From: Cytobacillus firmus DS1 | GTDB taxonomy: Bacteria; Bacillota; Bacilli; Bacillales; Cytobacillaceae | Direction of reading: 5' to 3' | Assembly (NCBI RefSeq): GCF_000565285.1 | Contig: NZ_APVL01000001.1 | Span: 62,001-126,000 of the forward strand | DNA length: 64,000 nt | Shown here: positions 25,219 through 32,730 of the stretch, in pieces | Position numbering within the stretch: the stretch's first letter is position 1 | Layout: the number at the start of each line of letters is the position of its first letter | Translations under genes and position numbers: made by a program | Notes under the pieces: generated by a model | The model's database searches: none | Told to the model about the DNA's origin: nothing | The model's input: the letters and a program-made list of their open reading frames with translations, nothing else

Positions 25219-25932
25219 TTAGAATTGAAATAGGCTATACGCGGAAAGCCATGCACTAATTTTTTGCATTTGCCCGCTTAAGACGAGCATTCCCAGTGCA
25301 ACCATAATCATGCCATTAACAAATGCGAGCCTGGATAAGTACTTATTAATTTTGCGCATGGTTTTTAATGAATAAGAAATGATCACTGAAATAATGAAAA
25401 ATGGAATGGCCATTCCAAGAGAATAAGCCATTAATAAGAAGATACCCTGGCTTAGAGTATCGGAAGAGCCCGCCAGTAATAGTATGGATGAAAGCGCAAG
25501 TCCAACACAAGGCGACCAGCCGCTTGCAAAGGCCATTCCAAGTAAAACTGAGCCAAACATGCCCTTTGATTTCTTTTCTGTATGGAATCGCTTTTCTTTC
25601 ATTAAAAATTTGAATTTAAGCAAGCCGGCCATCTGCAGTCCGAAAATAATAATTAACAAACCGGCAGCCTGCATAATGATCATCCGATAATTCATTAAAA
25701 TTTTCCCTACAAAGCTGGCGGATGCCCCAAGAGCTATAAAAATCATGCTAAACCCAATTATAAATCCAAACGAACGCAAATAAAGCTTCTTCCGGTCCAC
25801 CTGCATTTTAGCGTTCTCGATTCGTCCTCCAGTCAGATGGGTCACATACGCCGGAAGCAGTGGAAACACGCAGGGAGAAAAGAAAGACAGCATTCCGGCC
25901 GCGAGGGCAAAAAACATTCCAACATCATTCAT
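25219..25932 (-). CDS. ccdA: CcdA-type thiol-disulfide electron carrier
   Basis: This 237-residue protein has six membrane helices of the CcdA/DsbD-beta type. The two redox cysteines are in helix 1 (LSFFSPCVFPLLPAYV) and helix 4 (FASGWSPCVGLALSSIL), each with the conserved PCV motif. The protein carries reducing equivalents from cytoplasmic thioredoxin to extracytoplasmic thiol proteins such as ResA. The ATG at 25932 is chosen because AAAGGAGTG stands just upstream; an in-frame start at 25956 lies before that site. It is the first gene of the ccdA-regulator-kinase operon. Confidence 0.94.
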   Translation of the reverse strand: MNDVGMFFALAAGMLSFFSPCVFPLLPAYVTHLTGGRIENAKMQVDRKKLYLRSFGFIIGFSMIFIALGASASFVGKILMNYRMIIMQAAGLLIIIFGLQMAGLLKFKFLMKEKRFHTEKKSKGMFGSVLLGMAFASGWSPCVGLALSSILLLAGSSDTLSQGIFLLMAYSLGMAIPFFIISVIISYSLKTMRKINKYLSRLAFVNGMIMVALGMLVLSGQMQKISAWLSAYSLFQF

Positions 25933-25971
25933 GTAAGTCACTCCTTTATCCTTCATTTTGATGGGCTATTG

Positions 25972-25987
25972 TTAAGGCTTTATTAAG
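25972..25987 (-). promoter_or_regulatory. 11-bp-period direct repeat upstream of ccdA
   Basis: On the minus strand, CTTAAT-N5-CTTAAC matches the repeat before osmC in sequence, orientation and spacing. It stands 40-55 bp upstream of the ccdA start, almost the same distance as in the osmC copy. Both are probable sites for the response regulator encoded between them. Confidence 0.55.
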
Positions 25988-26039
25988 AAATGGATTTGAA
26001 GCCCAAGAGTAAATTGAAGAAAAAGGTTTAGTTTGTTTT

Positions 26040-26056
26040 TATACGGATAGAGGTAT
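26040..26056 (+). promoter_or_regulatory. CsoR/CstR-like dyad overlapping a promoter
   Basis: TATAC and GTATA are separated by 7 bp and resemble operators of the CsoR/CstR repressor family. It overlaps a possible -10 (TTTATA at 26038) that is 18 bp from TTGAAG at 26014. CstR proteins control persulfide genes like those downstream. No csoR-like gene is present in the window, so the identity of the regulator is inference. Confidence 0.4.
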
Positions 26057-26144
26057 AGAAAGTCTGTTGTCAAAAATTTGGAAGGACCCGCCGGGCATTG
26101 AAAGCAGGATCAAAAAGATACTAATAGGGAAGGGAGGGATGAAC

Positions 26145-26711
26145 ATGAATGTGAATAAAATGTTGGATGCTAAAGGACTTTCCTGTCCGATGCCAATTGT
26201 TAAAACCAAAAAGGAGATGACCGCACTTGAGCCAGGGCAGGTAATGGAGGTCCAGGCGACGGATAAAGGGTCTACAGCCGATATTAAAGCATGGGCCAAG
26301 AGCACCGGCAACCATTACTTGGGAACAGTAGAAGACGGTGATACCTTAAAACATTATCTGCGCAAAGCAACTGCGGAGGAAGAAAAAGCGGAGACCAAAC
26401 ACCCTCATGTAACAAACCTTGGCGATCTCCAGGAAAGAATGGAAGGTAATGAGAATATTACCATCCTTGATGTAAGGGAGCCTGCAGAATTTGCCTTTGG
26501 CCATATCCCAGGTGCCGTCAACATCCCTTTAGGGGAGCTTGAAGACCGATTTGAGGAATTGGATAAAAATGAAGAAGTGCACATTATATGCCGGACAGGC
26601 AACCGCAGTGATCTGGCTGCCCAAAAACTGACTGAAAAAGGATATGCAAATGTCAAAAATGTAGTTCCTGGCATGAAAGAATGGAAGGGCAAATTAAATC
26701 AGAACCATTAA
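26145..26711 (+). CDS. TusA-rhodanese fusion sulfurtransferase
   Basis: This 188-residue cytoplasmic protein joins two sulfur-carrier modules. The N-terminal TusA domain (about 1-75) has the CPxP motif in LDAKGLSCPMPIVKTKKEM. The C-terminal rhodanese domain (about 90-188) has LDVREPAEFAFGHIPGAVNIP and the active-site loop IICRTGNRSDLA. Both cysteines can carry persulfide. The ATG at 26145 is spaced best from GGGAAGGGAGGG. It is the first gene of a three-gene sulfane-sulfur operon; a DsrE-type gene follows 12 bp later. Confidence 0.93.
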   Translation: MNVNKMLDAKGLSCPMPIVKTKKEMTALEPGQVMEVQATDKGSTADIKAWAKSTGNHYLGTVEDGDTLKHYLRKATAEEEKAETKHPHVTNLGDLQERMEGNENITILDVREPAEFAFGHIPGAVNIPLGELEDRFEELDKNEEVHIICRTGNRSDLAAQKLTEKGYANVKNVVPGMKEWKGKLNQNH

Positions 26712-26723
26712 GGAGGTAAAAGA

Positions 26724-27113
26724 ATGAAGGTAGCCATTATTGCAGCCAACGGCAGCATGTTTGATGCTTATAAAGTGTTTAACATTGCGACAGCAGCTGC
26801 AGCAACAGATGCAGAAGTAGGAATCTTTTTCACTTTTGAAGGGTTAAATTTAATCCATAAAGAGGGACATAAGAATCTTCCCCTTCCTCCGGGAGGCGAG
26901 CATTATCAGGAAGGATTTAAAAAAGCCAATGTTCCGCCAGTGGATGAACTGGTAAACATGGCGAGTGAAATGGGCGTAAAAATGATTGCCTGCCAGATGA
27001 CCATGGACGTAATGAGCCTTGAAAAGGAGCAATTTGTGGAGGGCATTGACGTTGGCGGAGCCGTGACGTTTTTAACCTTTGCCAAGGATGCCGATGTAAC
27101 ACTTACTTTTTAA
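26724..27113 (+). CDS. DsrE/DsrF/DrsH-like family protein
   Basis: This 129-residue alpha/beta protein opens KVAIIAANGSMFDAYKVFNIATAAAATDAEVGIFFTFEGL (in part) and contains the family cysteine in MIACQMTMDVMSLEKEQF (about residue 94). Proteins of this type receive or pass sulfur on a conserved cysteine. AAGGAGGTAAAAGA precedes the ATG. It lies between a TusA-rhodanese and a rhodanese-metallo-beta-lactamase gene, a set typical of Firmicute persulfide detoxification operons. Confidence 0.92.
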   Translation: MKVAIIAANGSMFDAYKVFNIATAAAATDAEVGIFFTFEGLNLIHKEGHKNLPLPPGGEHYQEGFKKANVPPVDELVNMASEMGVKMIACQMTMDVMSLEKEQFVEGIDVGGAVTFLTFAKDADVTLTF

Positions 27114-27134
27114 TCCCGCAAAGAGGTGAAAAAA

Positions 27135-28268
27135 ATGGCTGAGAATCATGTTAAGACAATCACCGTAAAGGAATTAACCAGAAAAATTCTGGACCATGAA
27201 GAAACATTCATTTTGGATGTGCGAAATACGGATGACTTTGACGATTGGAAGATTGAAGGGAAAAACGTCCATATCATTAACACACCGTATTTTGATTTAC
27301 TTGAGGGAGTTGAGTCCATCCGGGATCAGCTGCCTCAGGGTCAGGAAATTTTTGTCGTATGCGCCAAGGGAGGCTCATCGGAATTTGTTGCCGGACAGGT
27401 AGCGGAAGCAGGCTTTCCAAATGTATATTCCATTGAGGGCGGAATGAAAGCATGGAGTGAACATCTGGAGCCCATTAAGGTTGGGGATTTGAAAAATGGC
27501 GGTTCCATTTATCAATTTGTCCGGATTGGAAAGGGCTGTTTATCATATCTGATTGAGTCCAATGGGAAAGGAGCATTGATTGATGCGAACCGGATGTCAG
27601 GTCCGTATGAGGATTTTATCAGGCAAAAAGAGGTGACCATTACCCATGTCCTTGACACCCATTTGCATGCAGACCATGTTTCAGGCGGAAGAAAGCTTGC
27701 TGAAAAGTTTGGAGCCGGTTATTACCTGCCGCCAAAGGATGCGGAAGAGGTCCAATTCGAGTACAATCGCATTCATGACGGCGATGAGTATCAGGTAGGA
27801 GATACAGTTATAAAGGCAGTATATTCGCCGGGCCATACCATCGGCAGTACTTCATTTGTGGTCGATGGCCAATATTTGCTCACGGGCGATATTCTGTTCA
27901 TTGATTCGATTGGCCGCCCCGATCTGGCTGGAAAAGCTGGAGATTGGGTAAAGGACCTGCGGACAACCCTGTATAAAAGATATAAAGAGCTGACCGATGA
28001 CCTGCTTGTGCTCCCAGCCCATTTTATGATTTCAGATGAAATGAATGAGGATGGAAGCATTTCGGAAAAGCTTGGGGTGCTGTACCAGCAGAATCACGGC
28101 TTAAAGATCGACAGCGAGGAGGAGTTCCGCAGAACCGTTACGGAAAATCTTCCGCCGCAGCCGAATTCCTATCAGCAAATCCGGGAAATGAATATGGGCA
28201 AAATCTCACCAGAGGAAGAAGCACAGCGTGAAATGGAAGTTGGTCCGAACCGATGTGCGATCAGGTAG
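27135..28268 (+). CDS. Rhodanese-metallo-beta-lactamase fusion (persulfide dioxygenase-like)
   Basis: This 377-residue protein has an N-terminal rhodanese domain (about 5-115: [11 protein letters not shown] and active-site [13 protein letters not shown]). The C-terminal metallo-beta-lactamase domain (about 120-377) has the metal motif [13 protein letters not shown] plus [23 protein letters not shown] and the late LPAHFM. Homologous fusions (CstB, Blh) oxidise low-molecular-weight persulfides to sulfite or thiosulfate with non-haem iron. The domain order differs from CstB, where the lactamase part comes first. AAGAGGTG before the ATG at 27135 decides the start. Confidence 0.92.
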   Translation: MAENHVKTITVKELTRKILDHEETFILDVRNTDDFDDWKIEGKNVHIINTPYFDLLEGVESIRDQLPQGQEIFVVCAKGGSSEFVAGQVAEAGFPNVYSIEGGMKAWSEHLEPIKVGDLKNGGSIYQFVRIGKGCLSYLIESNGKGALIDANRMSGPYEDFIRQKEVTITHVLDTHLHADHVSGGRKLAEKFGAGYYLPPKDAEEVQFEYNRIHDGDEYQVGDTVIKAVYSPGHTIGSTSFVVDGQYLLTGDILFIDSIGRPDLAGKAGDWVKDLRTTLYKRYKELTDDLLVLPAHFMISDEMNEDGSISEKLGVLYQQNHGLKIDSEEEFRRTVTENLPPQPNSYQQIREMNMGKISPEEEAQREMEVGPNRCAIR

Positions 28269-28295
28269 AAAATAGAGGTTCCGGGAGGTCCTTAG

Positions 28296-28337
28296 CAACA
28301 AGATTCTGATGCACATCAGGATCTTGTTGTTTTTTAC
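28296..28337 (+). terminator. Terminator after the sulfurtransferase operon
   Basis: CAACAAGATTCTGAT (28296-28310) and ATCAGGATCTTGTTG (28315-28329) pair almost perfectly and are followed by TTTTTT. Confidence 0.9.
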
Positions 28338-28446
28338 ATAGATTTATATGCTTAATCTGAATAAAAACATTTCATTTGACAAATTTATTATTTTCATAGC
28401 AAAAGAATGTTGACGAAATGAATATTAATATATAGAATTAACTAAG

Positions 28447-28461
28447 TGATAATAATTATCA
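28447..28461 (+). promoter_or_regulatory. Fur box of the Fe(III) transporter operon
   Basis: TGATAATAATTATCA is an exact match to the B. subtilis 7-1-7 Fur consensus. It lies 35 bp upstream of the iron-binding lipoprotein gene and implies repression by Fur when iron is plentiful. Confidence 0.95.
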
Positions 28462-28495
28462 TTTTCAAATACATATATAAAGGTGGAAAGATAAC

Positions 28496-29575
28496 ATGAA
28501 CTTATCAAAATTACTAAAGCCTTTTATTGCAACAACAGCTTTAACTCTGGCTCTTGCCGGGTGCGGAGGAGAAGGCGCATCTGAGGGAGAAAAAGAAAAA
28601 GACACCGCTTCCAAAAAGGAAGAGCAGGTGGTCAATGTGTATACTGCCAGACATTATGAAGCAGATGAGCAAGTCTACAAAGACTTCACAGAAGAAACCG
28701 GCATTAAGGTCAATGTCGTTAAAGGGGAAGCGGAGGAGCTGATTGAGCGCCTAAAGCGTGAAGGCGAAAGCACGGAAGCGGATTTATTTATTACAGTAGA
28801 TGGCGGTGTCCTTGCGCACGCAAAAGATAATGATATTCTTCAGACAGTTGAATCCGATGTGATCAGTGAAAATGTCCCTGAGAACCTGCGCGATAAAGAA
28901 AACAAGTGGGTTGGAATGGCGACCAGAGCACGTGTCATCGTGTATTCGAAGGATAGAGTTTCACCTGATCAATTATCAACTTATGAAGATCTAACAAGTG
29001 ATAAGTGGAAGGGCAAAGTGCTTGCGCGATCTTCAACAAGCCTTTACAACCAGTCTTTGCTTGCTTCTTTCATTGAGTTGAATGGTGAAAAAGCGGCCGA
29101 AGAATGGTCAGAAGGCATTGTGAAAAACTTCGCGCGCCAGCCGGATGGCGGTGACCGCGATCAGGCGAAGGCTATTGCAGCCGGCACTGGTGATGTAGGG
29201 ATTATGAATACGTACTATGTGGGATTGCTTGCCAATTCATCAGACCCTGAAGAAGTGAAAGTGGCAGAAGGTCTGGGTGTATTCTTCCCTAACCAGGAAA
29301 CAAACGGCACACACGTGAATATCAGTGGAATTGGTTTAACGAAGCACAGCAAAAACCCTGAAAATGCAACGAAACTAATCGAATACATGACTGGAAAAGA
29401 AGCACAGGAATATCTATCAGCGAACAACTATGAGTTCCCGGTTAACCCTGACGCGGAAAAGCCTGAAATCCTGAAGTCATGGGGCGAATTTAAAATGCAG
29501 GAGCTTGACTTTGATACTTTAGGGAAGCATAACCAAAAAGCCATTGAGATCTTCAATAAAACAGGCTGGAAATAA
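28496..29575 (+). CDS. Fe(III) ABC transporter substrate-binding lipoprotein (FbpA/FutA-like)
   Basis: This 359-residue protein has a signal peptide with lipobox LAGC (Cys near 22) and a class C-type iron-binding fold. Segments VNVYTARHYEADEQVYKDFTEETGI (in part), LARSSTSLYNQSLLASFIE and the adjacent-tyrosine site MNTYYVGLLAN match ferric-binding proteins of the FbpA/FutA family, whose paired tyrosines ligate Fe(III). It is the first gene of a Fur-regulated operon; the permease starts 2 bp after its stop codon. Confidence 0.94.
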   Translation: MNLSKLLKPFIATTALTLALAGCGGEGASEGEKEKDTASKKEEQVVNVYTARHYEADEQVYKDFTEETGIKVNVVKGEAEELIERLKREGESTEADLFITVDGGVLAHAKDNDILQTVESDVISENVPENLRDKENKWVGMATRARVIVYSKDRVSPDQLSTYEDLTSDKWKGKVLARSSTSLYNQSLLASFIELNGEKAAEEWSEGIVKNFARQPDGGDRDQAKAIAAGTGDVGIMNTYYVGLLANSSDPEEVKVAEGLGVFFPNQETNGTHVNISGIGLTKHSKNPENATKLIEYMTGKEAQEYLSANNYEFPVNPDAEKPEILKSWGEFKMQELDFDTLGKHNQKAIEIFNKTGWK

Positions 29576-29577
29576 TA

Positions 29578-31224
29578 ATGAATACGGAATCTGTTAAACA
29601 TTTTTTTCGAAAAGATTTTAACGGATGGTGGCTGGTAAGCTTGATTGGGGCGGCAATAATTTTGCTGCCCATCTTGTTTATCTTTTTTTCTATTTTCCAG
29701 GAACCGAATGAAAACTGGTTTCAGATTAGGGAATATCTATTAAAGAATTATGCTGCCAATTCGATTATTCTCGTTGTGCTGACAGGGCTATTTACAGCCA
29801 TATTAGGGGTGAGCCTGGCCTGGCTCGTTGCCGCATACGATTTCCCGCTGAGACGCTTTTTTAGCTGGGGGCTTATTCTCCCGCTGGCCATTCCTCCCTA
29901 TATCGCTGCTTACACATATCGGACGATGTTAAGCTACACAGGGGTCGTACAGGTTACTTTAAGGAACAAGTTCGATTATCAGATCAATCCGGAATGGCTG
30001 TCAATCTCCTCACTGAGAGGGGCCGTATTTATATTTACGATCTTTCTTTTTCCGTATGTGTACATTATCTGCAGAGCGTTTCTTGAAAATCAGAGCTCTT
30101 CTTTCCTTGAAAATGCAAGGCTGCTGGGAAGAAAGCCTTTTTCAATTTTTGTAAGAATTGTCCTGCCGCTCTCCAGGCCGGCAATCGTGGCCGGCGCTGT
30201 GCTTGTCATTTATGAAGTCTTAAGTGATTATGGGGTAACAAGCTATTTTGGCATCCATACGATTACAACGGCCATCTTCCAGACATGGTTTGGCATGTAT
30301 GATGCAGATTCAGCCATGAGGCTGGCGGCATGGCTGATGGTCGTTATCGTTGGATTATTTTTTATAGAAAAATTGCTCAGGCAGGGGAGACGCTATAATA
30401 TCAGCAGCAAATCAAGACCCCTGGTCCGTAAAAAGATAAAGGGGCTTCAGGCAGCAGCGGTGTTCAGCTATTGTTCAGCGATCTTTCTTCTCGGCTTTTT
30501 TATACCGGTGGTACAGCTGCTGGCATGGACCAGGCTGACTTTCGCAAAGGTATGGAACGATACGTTCTTTACGCTATTAAAGCAGACTGTTTTTGTTGGG
30601 ATGATATCCACGTTGCTGATCCTTTTATTTGCTGTGATTATTGCCAATGTAACGAGGTCACATTCGAACGGGGCCTATATTTTATCCAAGCTCGCAACAG
30701 CCGGCTACTCGATTCCCGGGGCGATCATCGCAATTGGAATCCTTGCGTTATTTATAGAACTTGATTCTTTGCTTGCGCCATTTTATGCTTATATGGGATG
30801 GGGGAAAGCTCCCCTTATCTTAAGTTTATCTCTGGGCATGCTGGTGATTGGCTATACCATCCGTTTTATGGCAACAGGCTATAATGCTGTTGAAATCGGC
30901 TTTGAGAAAATCGGGCCTAAATATACAGAAGCATCCAGGATGCTGGGATTCGGCGTCACCAAAACCTTTTTCAAGGTGGACTTGCCGCTGATCAAAGGCG
31001 CCTTATTCAGCGGGTTTATTTTAACATTTGTAGAGATTATTAAGGAACTGCCTTTGGCTTTGCTGCTCAGGCCGTTTAACTTTGATACCCTTGCCACGAA
31101 GACCTATCAATACGCAAAAGATGAGATGATACATGAAGCAGCCATCCCTTCTCTCATGATTATCCTCATAAGTGTTTTATCTGTTGCGGTGTTCCAAATG
31201 ATTGATAAGAAGGTGAAGAAATGA
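29578..31224 (+). CDS. Fe(III) ABC transporter permease (FbpB-like)
   Basis: This 548-residue permease has two fused halves of about six helices each. Each carries an EAA coupling loop: ENARLLGRKPFSIFVRIVLPLSRPAI (about 176-201) and EASRMLGFGVTKTFFKVDLPLIKGAL (about 457-482). This two-in-one arrangement is characteristic of ferric transporters (FbpB, SfuB). Its end overlaps the ATPase gene by 4 bp (ATGA), consistent with tight coupling. Confidence 0.94.
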   Translation: MNTESVKHFFRKDFNGWWLVSLIGAAIILLPILFIFFSIFQEPNENWFQIREYLLKNYAANSIILVVLTGLFTAILGVSLAWLVAAYDFPLRRFFSWGLILPLAIPPYIAAYTYRTMLSYTGVVQVTLRNKFDYQINPEWLSISSLRGAVFIFTIFLFPYVYIICRAFLENQSSSFLENARLLGRKPFSIFVRIVLPLSRPAIVAGAVLVIYEVLSDYGVTSYFGIHTITTAIFQTWFGMYDADSAMRLAAWLMVVIVGLFFIEKLLRQGRRYNISSKSRPLVRKKIKGLQAAAVFSYCSAIFLLGFFIPVVQLLAWTRLTFAKVWNDTFFTLLKQTVFVGMISTLLILLFAVIIANVTRSHSNGAYILSKLATAGYSIPGAIIAIGILALFIELDSLLAPFYAYMGWGKAPLILSLSLGMLVIGYTIRFMATGYNAVEIGFEKIGPKYTEASRMLGFGVTKTFFKVDLPLIKGALFSGFILTFVEIIKELPLALLLRPFNFDTLATKTYQYAKDEMIHEAAIPSLMIILISVLSVAVFQMIDKKVKK

Positions 31225-31919
31225 ACATCCTTACCATTCAAAACCTGACTTTTTCATTTCCAAAAGCCCGTGTTCCTGTAATTGAGAATTTTTCTTTTAA
31301 AGTGGACGAGGGTGAAATCGTGGGCATACTCGGACAGAGCGGAAGCGGTAAAAGCACGCTGCTCAGATTGATTTCAGGTCTTGAAATTCCGAGGTCGGGA
31401 AGAATTGAAATCGCAGGCACAGAAGCAGCCGGAGAGAAGACGTTTGTACAGCCGGAAGACCGCGGGGTGGGCATGGTATTCCAGGATTATGCCCTTTTCC
31501 CTCATATGTCAGTAAAGGATAATCTTTTATTCGGTTTGTCGCGCCTGCCGCGGAAAGAAAGATATCCGCGTGTCAGGGAGATGCTTGAGCTTGTTCAGAT
31601 GACAGATTATGAGAAAAGATATCCGCATGAGCTAAGCGGCGGCCAGCAGCAGCGGATTGCTCTGGCAAGGGCTCTGGCACCCAAGCCGAAGCTGCTGCTG
31701 ATGGATGAGCCATTCAGCAATTTGGATGCGAACTTAAAAGGATCGATCAGGGATGAGCTTCTGATGATACTGAAAAAGGCAAACATGACCTGTATCATGG
31801 TGACGCATGATAAAGAAGATGTGGAAGCCATCTGCGGCAGAAGCAATGTATTTGGGAAAGCGGAAGGAACAGCATGTGAAACTCCTGGAAAGGAAAGTAA
31901 ACTTACCTTTGTGAGGTAG
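31221..31919 (+). CDS. Fe(III) ABC transporter ATP-binding protein (FbpC-like, short form)
   Basis: This 232-residue ATPase has Walker A GQSGSGKST, Q-loop MVFQDYALFPHM, signature LSGGQQQRIALARALA, Walker B LLLMDEPFSNLD and switch MVTHDKEDV. Typical FbpC proteins are about 340-350 residues and carry a C-terminal TOBE regulatory domain. This one ends about 30 residues after the switch histidine, so that domain is absent. The nucleotide-binding core is complete, so the protein should still drive import. Confidence 0.93.
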   Translation: MNILTIQNLTFSFPKARVPVIENFSFKVDEGEIVGILGQSGSGKSTLLRLISGLEIPRSGRIEIAGTEAAGEKTFVQPEDRGVGMVFQDYALFPHMSVKDNLLFGLSRLPRKERYPRVREMLELVQMTDYEKRYPHELSGGQQQRIALARALAPKPKLLLMDEPFSNLDANLKGSIRDELLMILKKANMTCIMVTHDKEDVEAICGRSNVFGKAEGTACETPGKESKLTFVR

Positions 31920-31926
31920 CTCTTTA

Positions 31927-31956
31927 AGGCTTGCTATAGAAGCGAGCCTTTTTGAT
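31927..31956 (+). terminator. Terminator after the Fe(III) transporter operon
   Basis: AGGCTTGCT (31927-31935) and AGCGAGCCT (31941-31949), with one mismatch or wobble, are followed by TTTTTG. Confidence 0.8.
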
Positions 31957-32054
31957 ATTCTGTCAGATACTCTATTTTAGAAGCTTTCATAATTTGTTCA
32001 TATTTATTTGCTATAGTACTTTGATATAGTAAGAGATGAAGACAGAATAAGGAT

Positions 32055-32591
32055 GTGAAAATGATGAAGATCAAATTGGTTCTTGCTGCTTCACTGATTT
32101 CTATGGCATTAGCTGGCTGTGGACAAGCAGATTCCAAGGATGATGCTGCTTCTGAGACTGAAGACATCAAAGCATTAGTGAAGGATTACAGCGTTGGAAA
32201 CATAAAGACTGGATCTGCCTCCATTACTTCAGAGCAGCTGATCGTTAAAGAATCGGACGGAGAAGAATTATCCTATGATCTGCCGGAAGAAGAATTTTTC
32301 GTATCGATTGCCCCTTATGCTAATGAAACCCATCCTTGAACGAATCATAGCTTGACAGGTTGTCAAGGTGAACTGGCTGAAAAAGAGTTTGATGTTTATA
32401 TTGAGGATTCGGAAGGCAATGTGATTTTGGATGATACGATCAAAACTCAGGCTAATGGGTTTTTCGATTTATGGCTTCCAAGAGACAAAACCTATCAAAT
32501 AAAGATTAAGCATGATGGAAAAGCATCAGAATCCGAGATTTCTACTTTTGAGGATGACGCTACTTGCATTACCACGATGCAATTAACATAA
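32055..32591 (+). CDS. cueP: CueP-family copper-binding lipoprotein with one in-frame TGA, putative selenoprotein
   Basis: The frame holds 178 codons with a single TGA at 32337-32339 and no other interruption. The N-terminal part has a signal peptide with lipobox LAGC and the CueP body ending VSIAPYANETHP. After the TGA the same frame continues TNHSLTGCQGELAEKEFDVYIED, FDLWLPRDKTY and ends DDATCITTMQLT, as in other CueP proteins. CueP binds copper through conserved cysteines, two of them spaced C-x7-C. Here the TGA occupies the first of that pair, with Cys at +8. A hairpin with an AGGUU loop follows. Either UGA is read as selenocysteine or the gene is a fresh nonsense pseudogene. The TTG within the second half could also act as a restart, but would yield a protein without a signal peptide. 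Confidence 0.75.
32351..32367 (+). promoter_or_regulatory. SECIS-like hairpin behind the in-frame TGA of cueP
   Basis: CUUGAC (32351-32356) pairs perfectly with GUCAAG (32362-32367) around an AGGUU loop. The loop begins 17 nt after the TGA. In E. coli fdhF the bacterial SECIS apical loop AGGUCU also begins 17 nt after the UGA, with G and U recognised by SelB. The similarity in loop and distance is striking, but a coding-region hairpin could arise by chance. Confidence 0.5.
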
Positions 32592-32622
32592 AAGGATCTG
32601 CTGCAGGCGAATACCTGCTATC

Positions 32623-32650
32623 GGGCTGCCATTGGGCGGCTCTTTTTTTA
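32623..32650 (+). terminator. Terminator after cueP
   Basis: GGGCTGCC (32623-32630) and GGCGGCTC (32635-32642) pair with two wobbles around ATTG, followed by TTTTTTT. Confidence 0.75.
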
Positions 32651-32689
32651 GAAGTTGTATTCCTTTTTCTGGTTATTATGTATAATAAT

Positions 32690-32709
32690 ATTCAAATATA
32701 TATTTGAAT
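32690..32709 (+). promoter_or_regulatory. ArsR/CzrA-type operator palindrome
   Basis: ATTCAAATATATATTTGAAT is a perfect 20-bp palindrome just downstream of a TATAAT (32681-32686) and 21 bp before the CzcO-like start. Zinc/cadmium ArsR-family repressors (CzrA, CadC) bind palindromes with TTCAAAT/ATTTGAA arms, and CzrA controls czcO in B. subtilis. Confidence 0.6.
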
Positions 32710-32730
32710 GTTACGCGGGGAGCGATGGCC

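Noticed and set aside
32352-32591. Treating the second half of cueP as a separate gene starting at TTG
   Set aside because: No ribosome binding site, no signal peptide, same frame as the first half, and continuous CueP similarity across the TGA.
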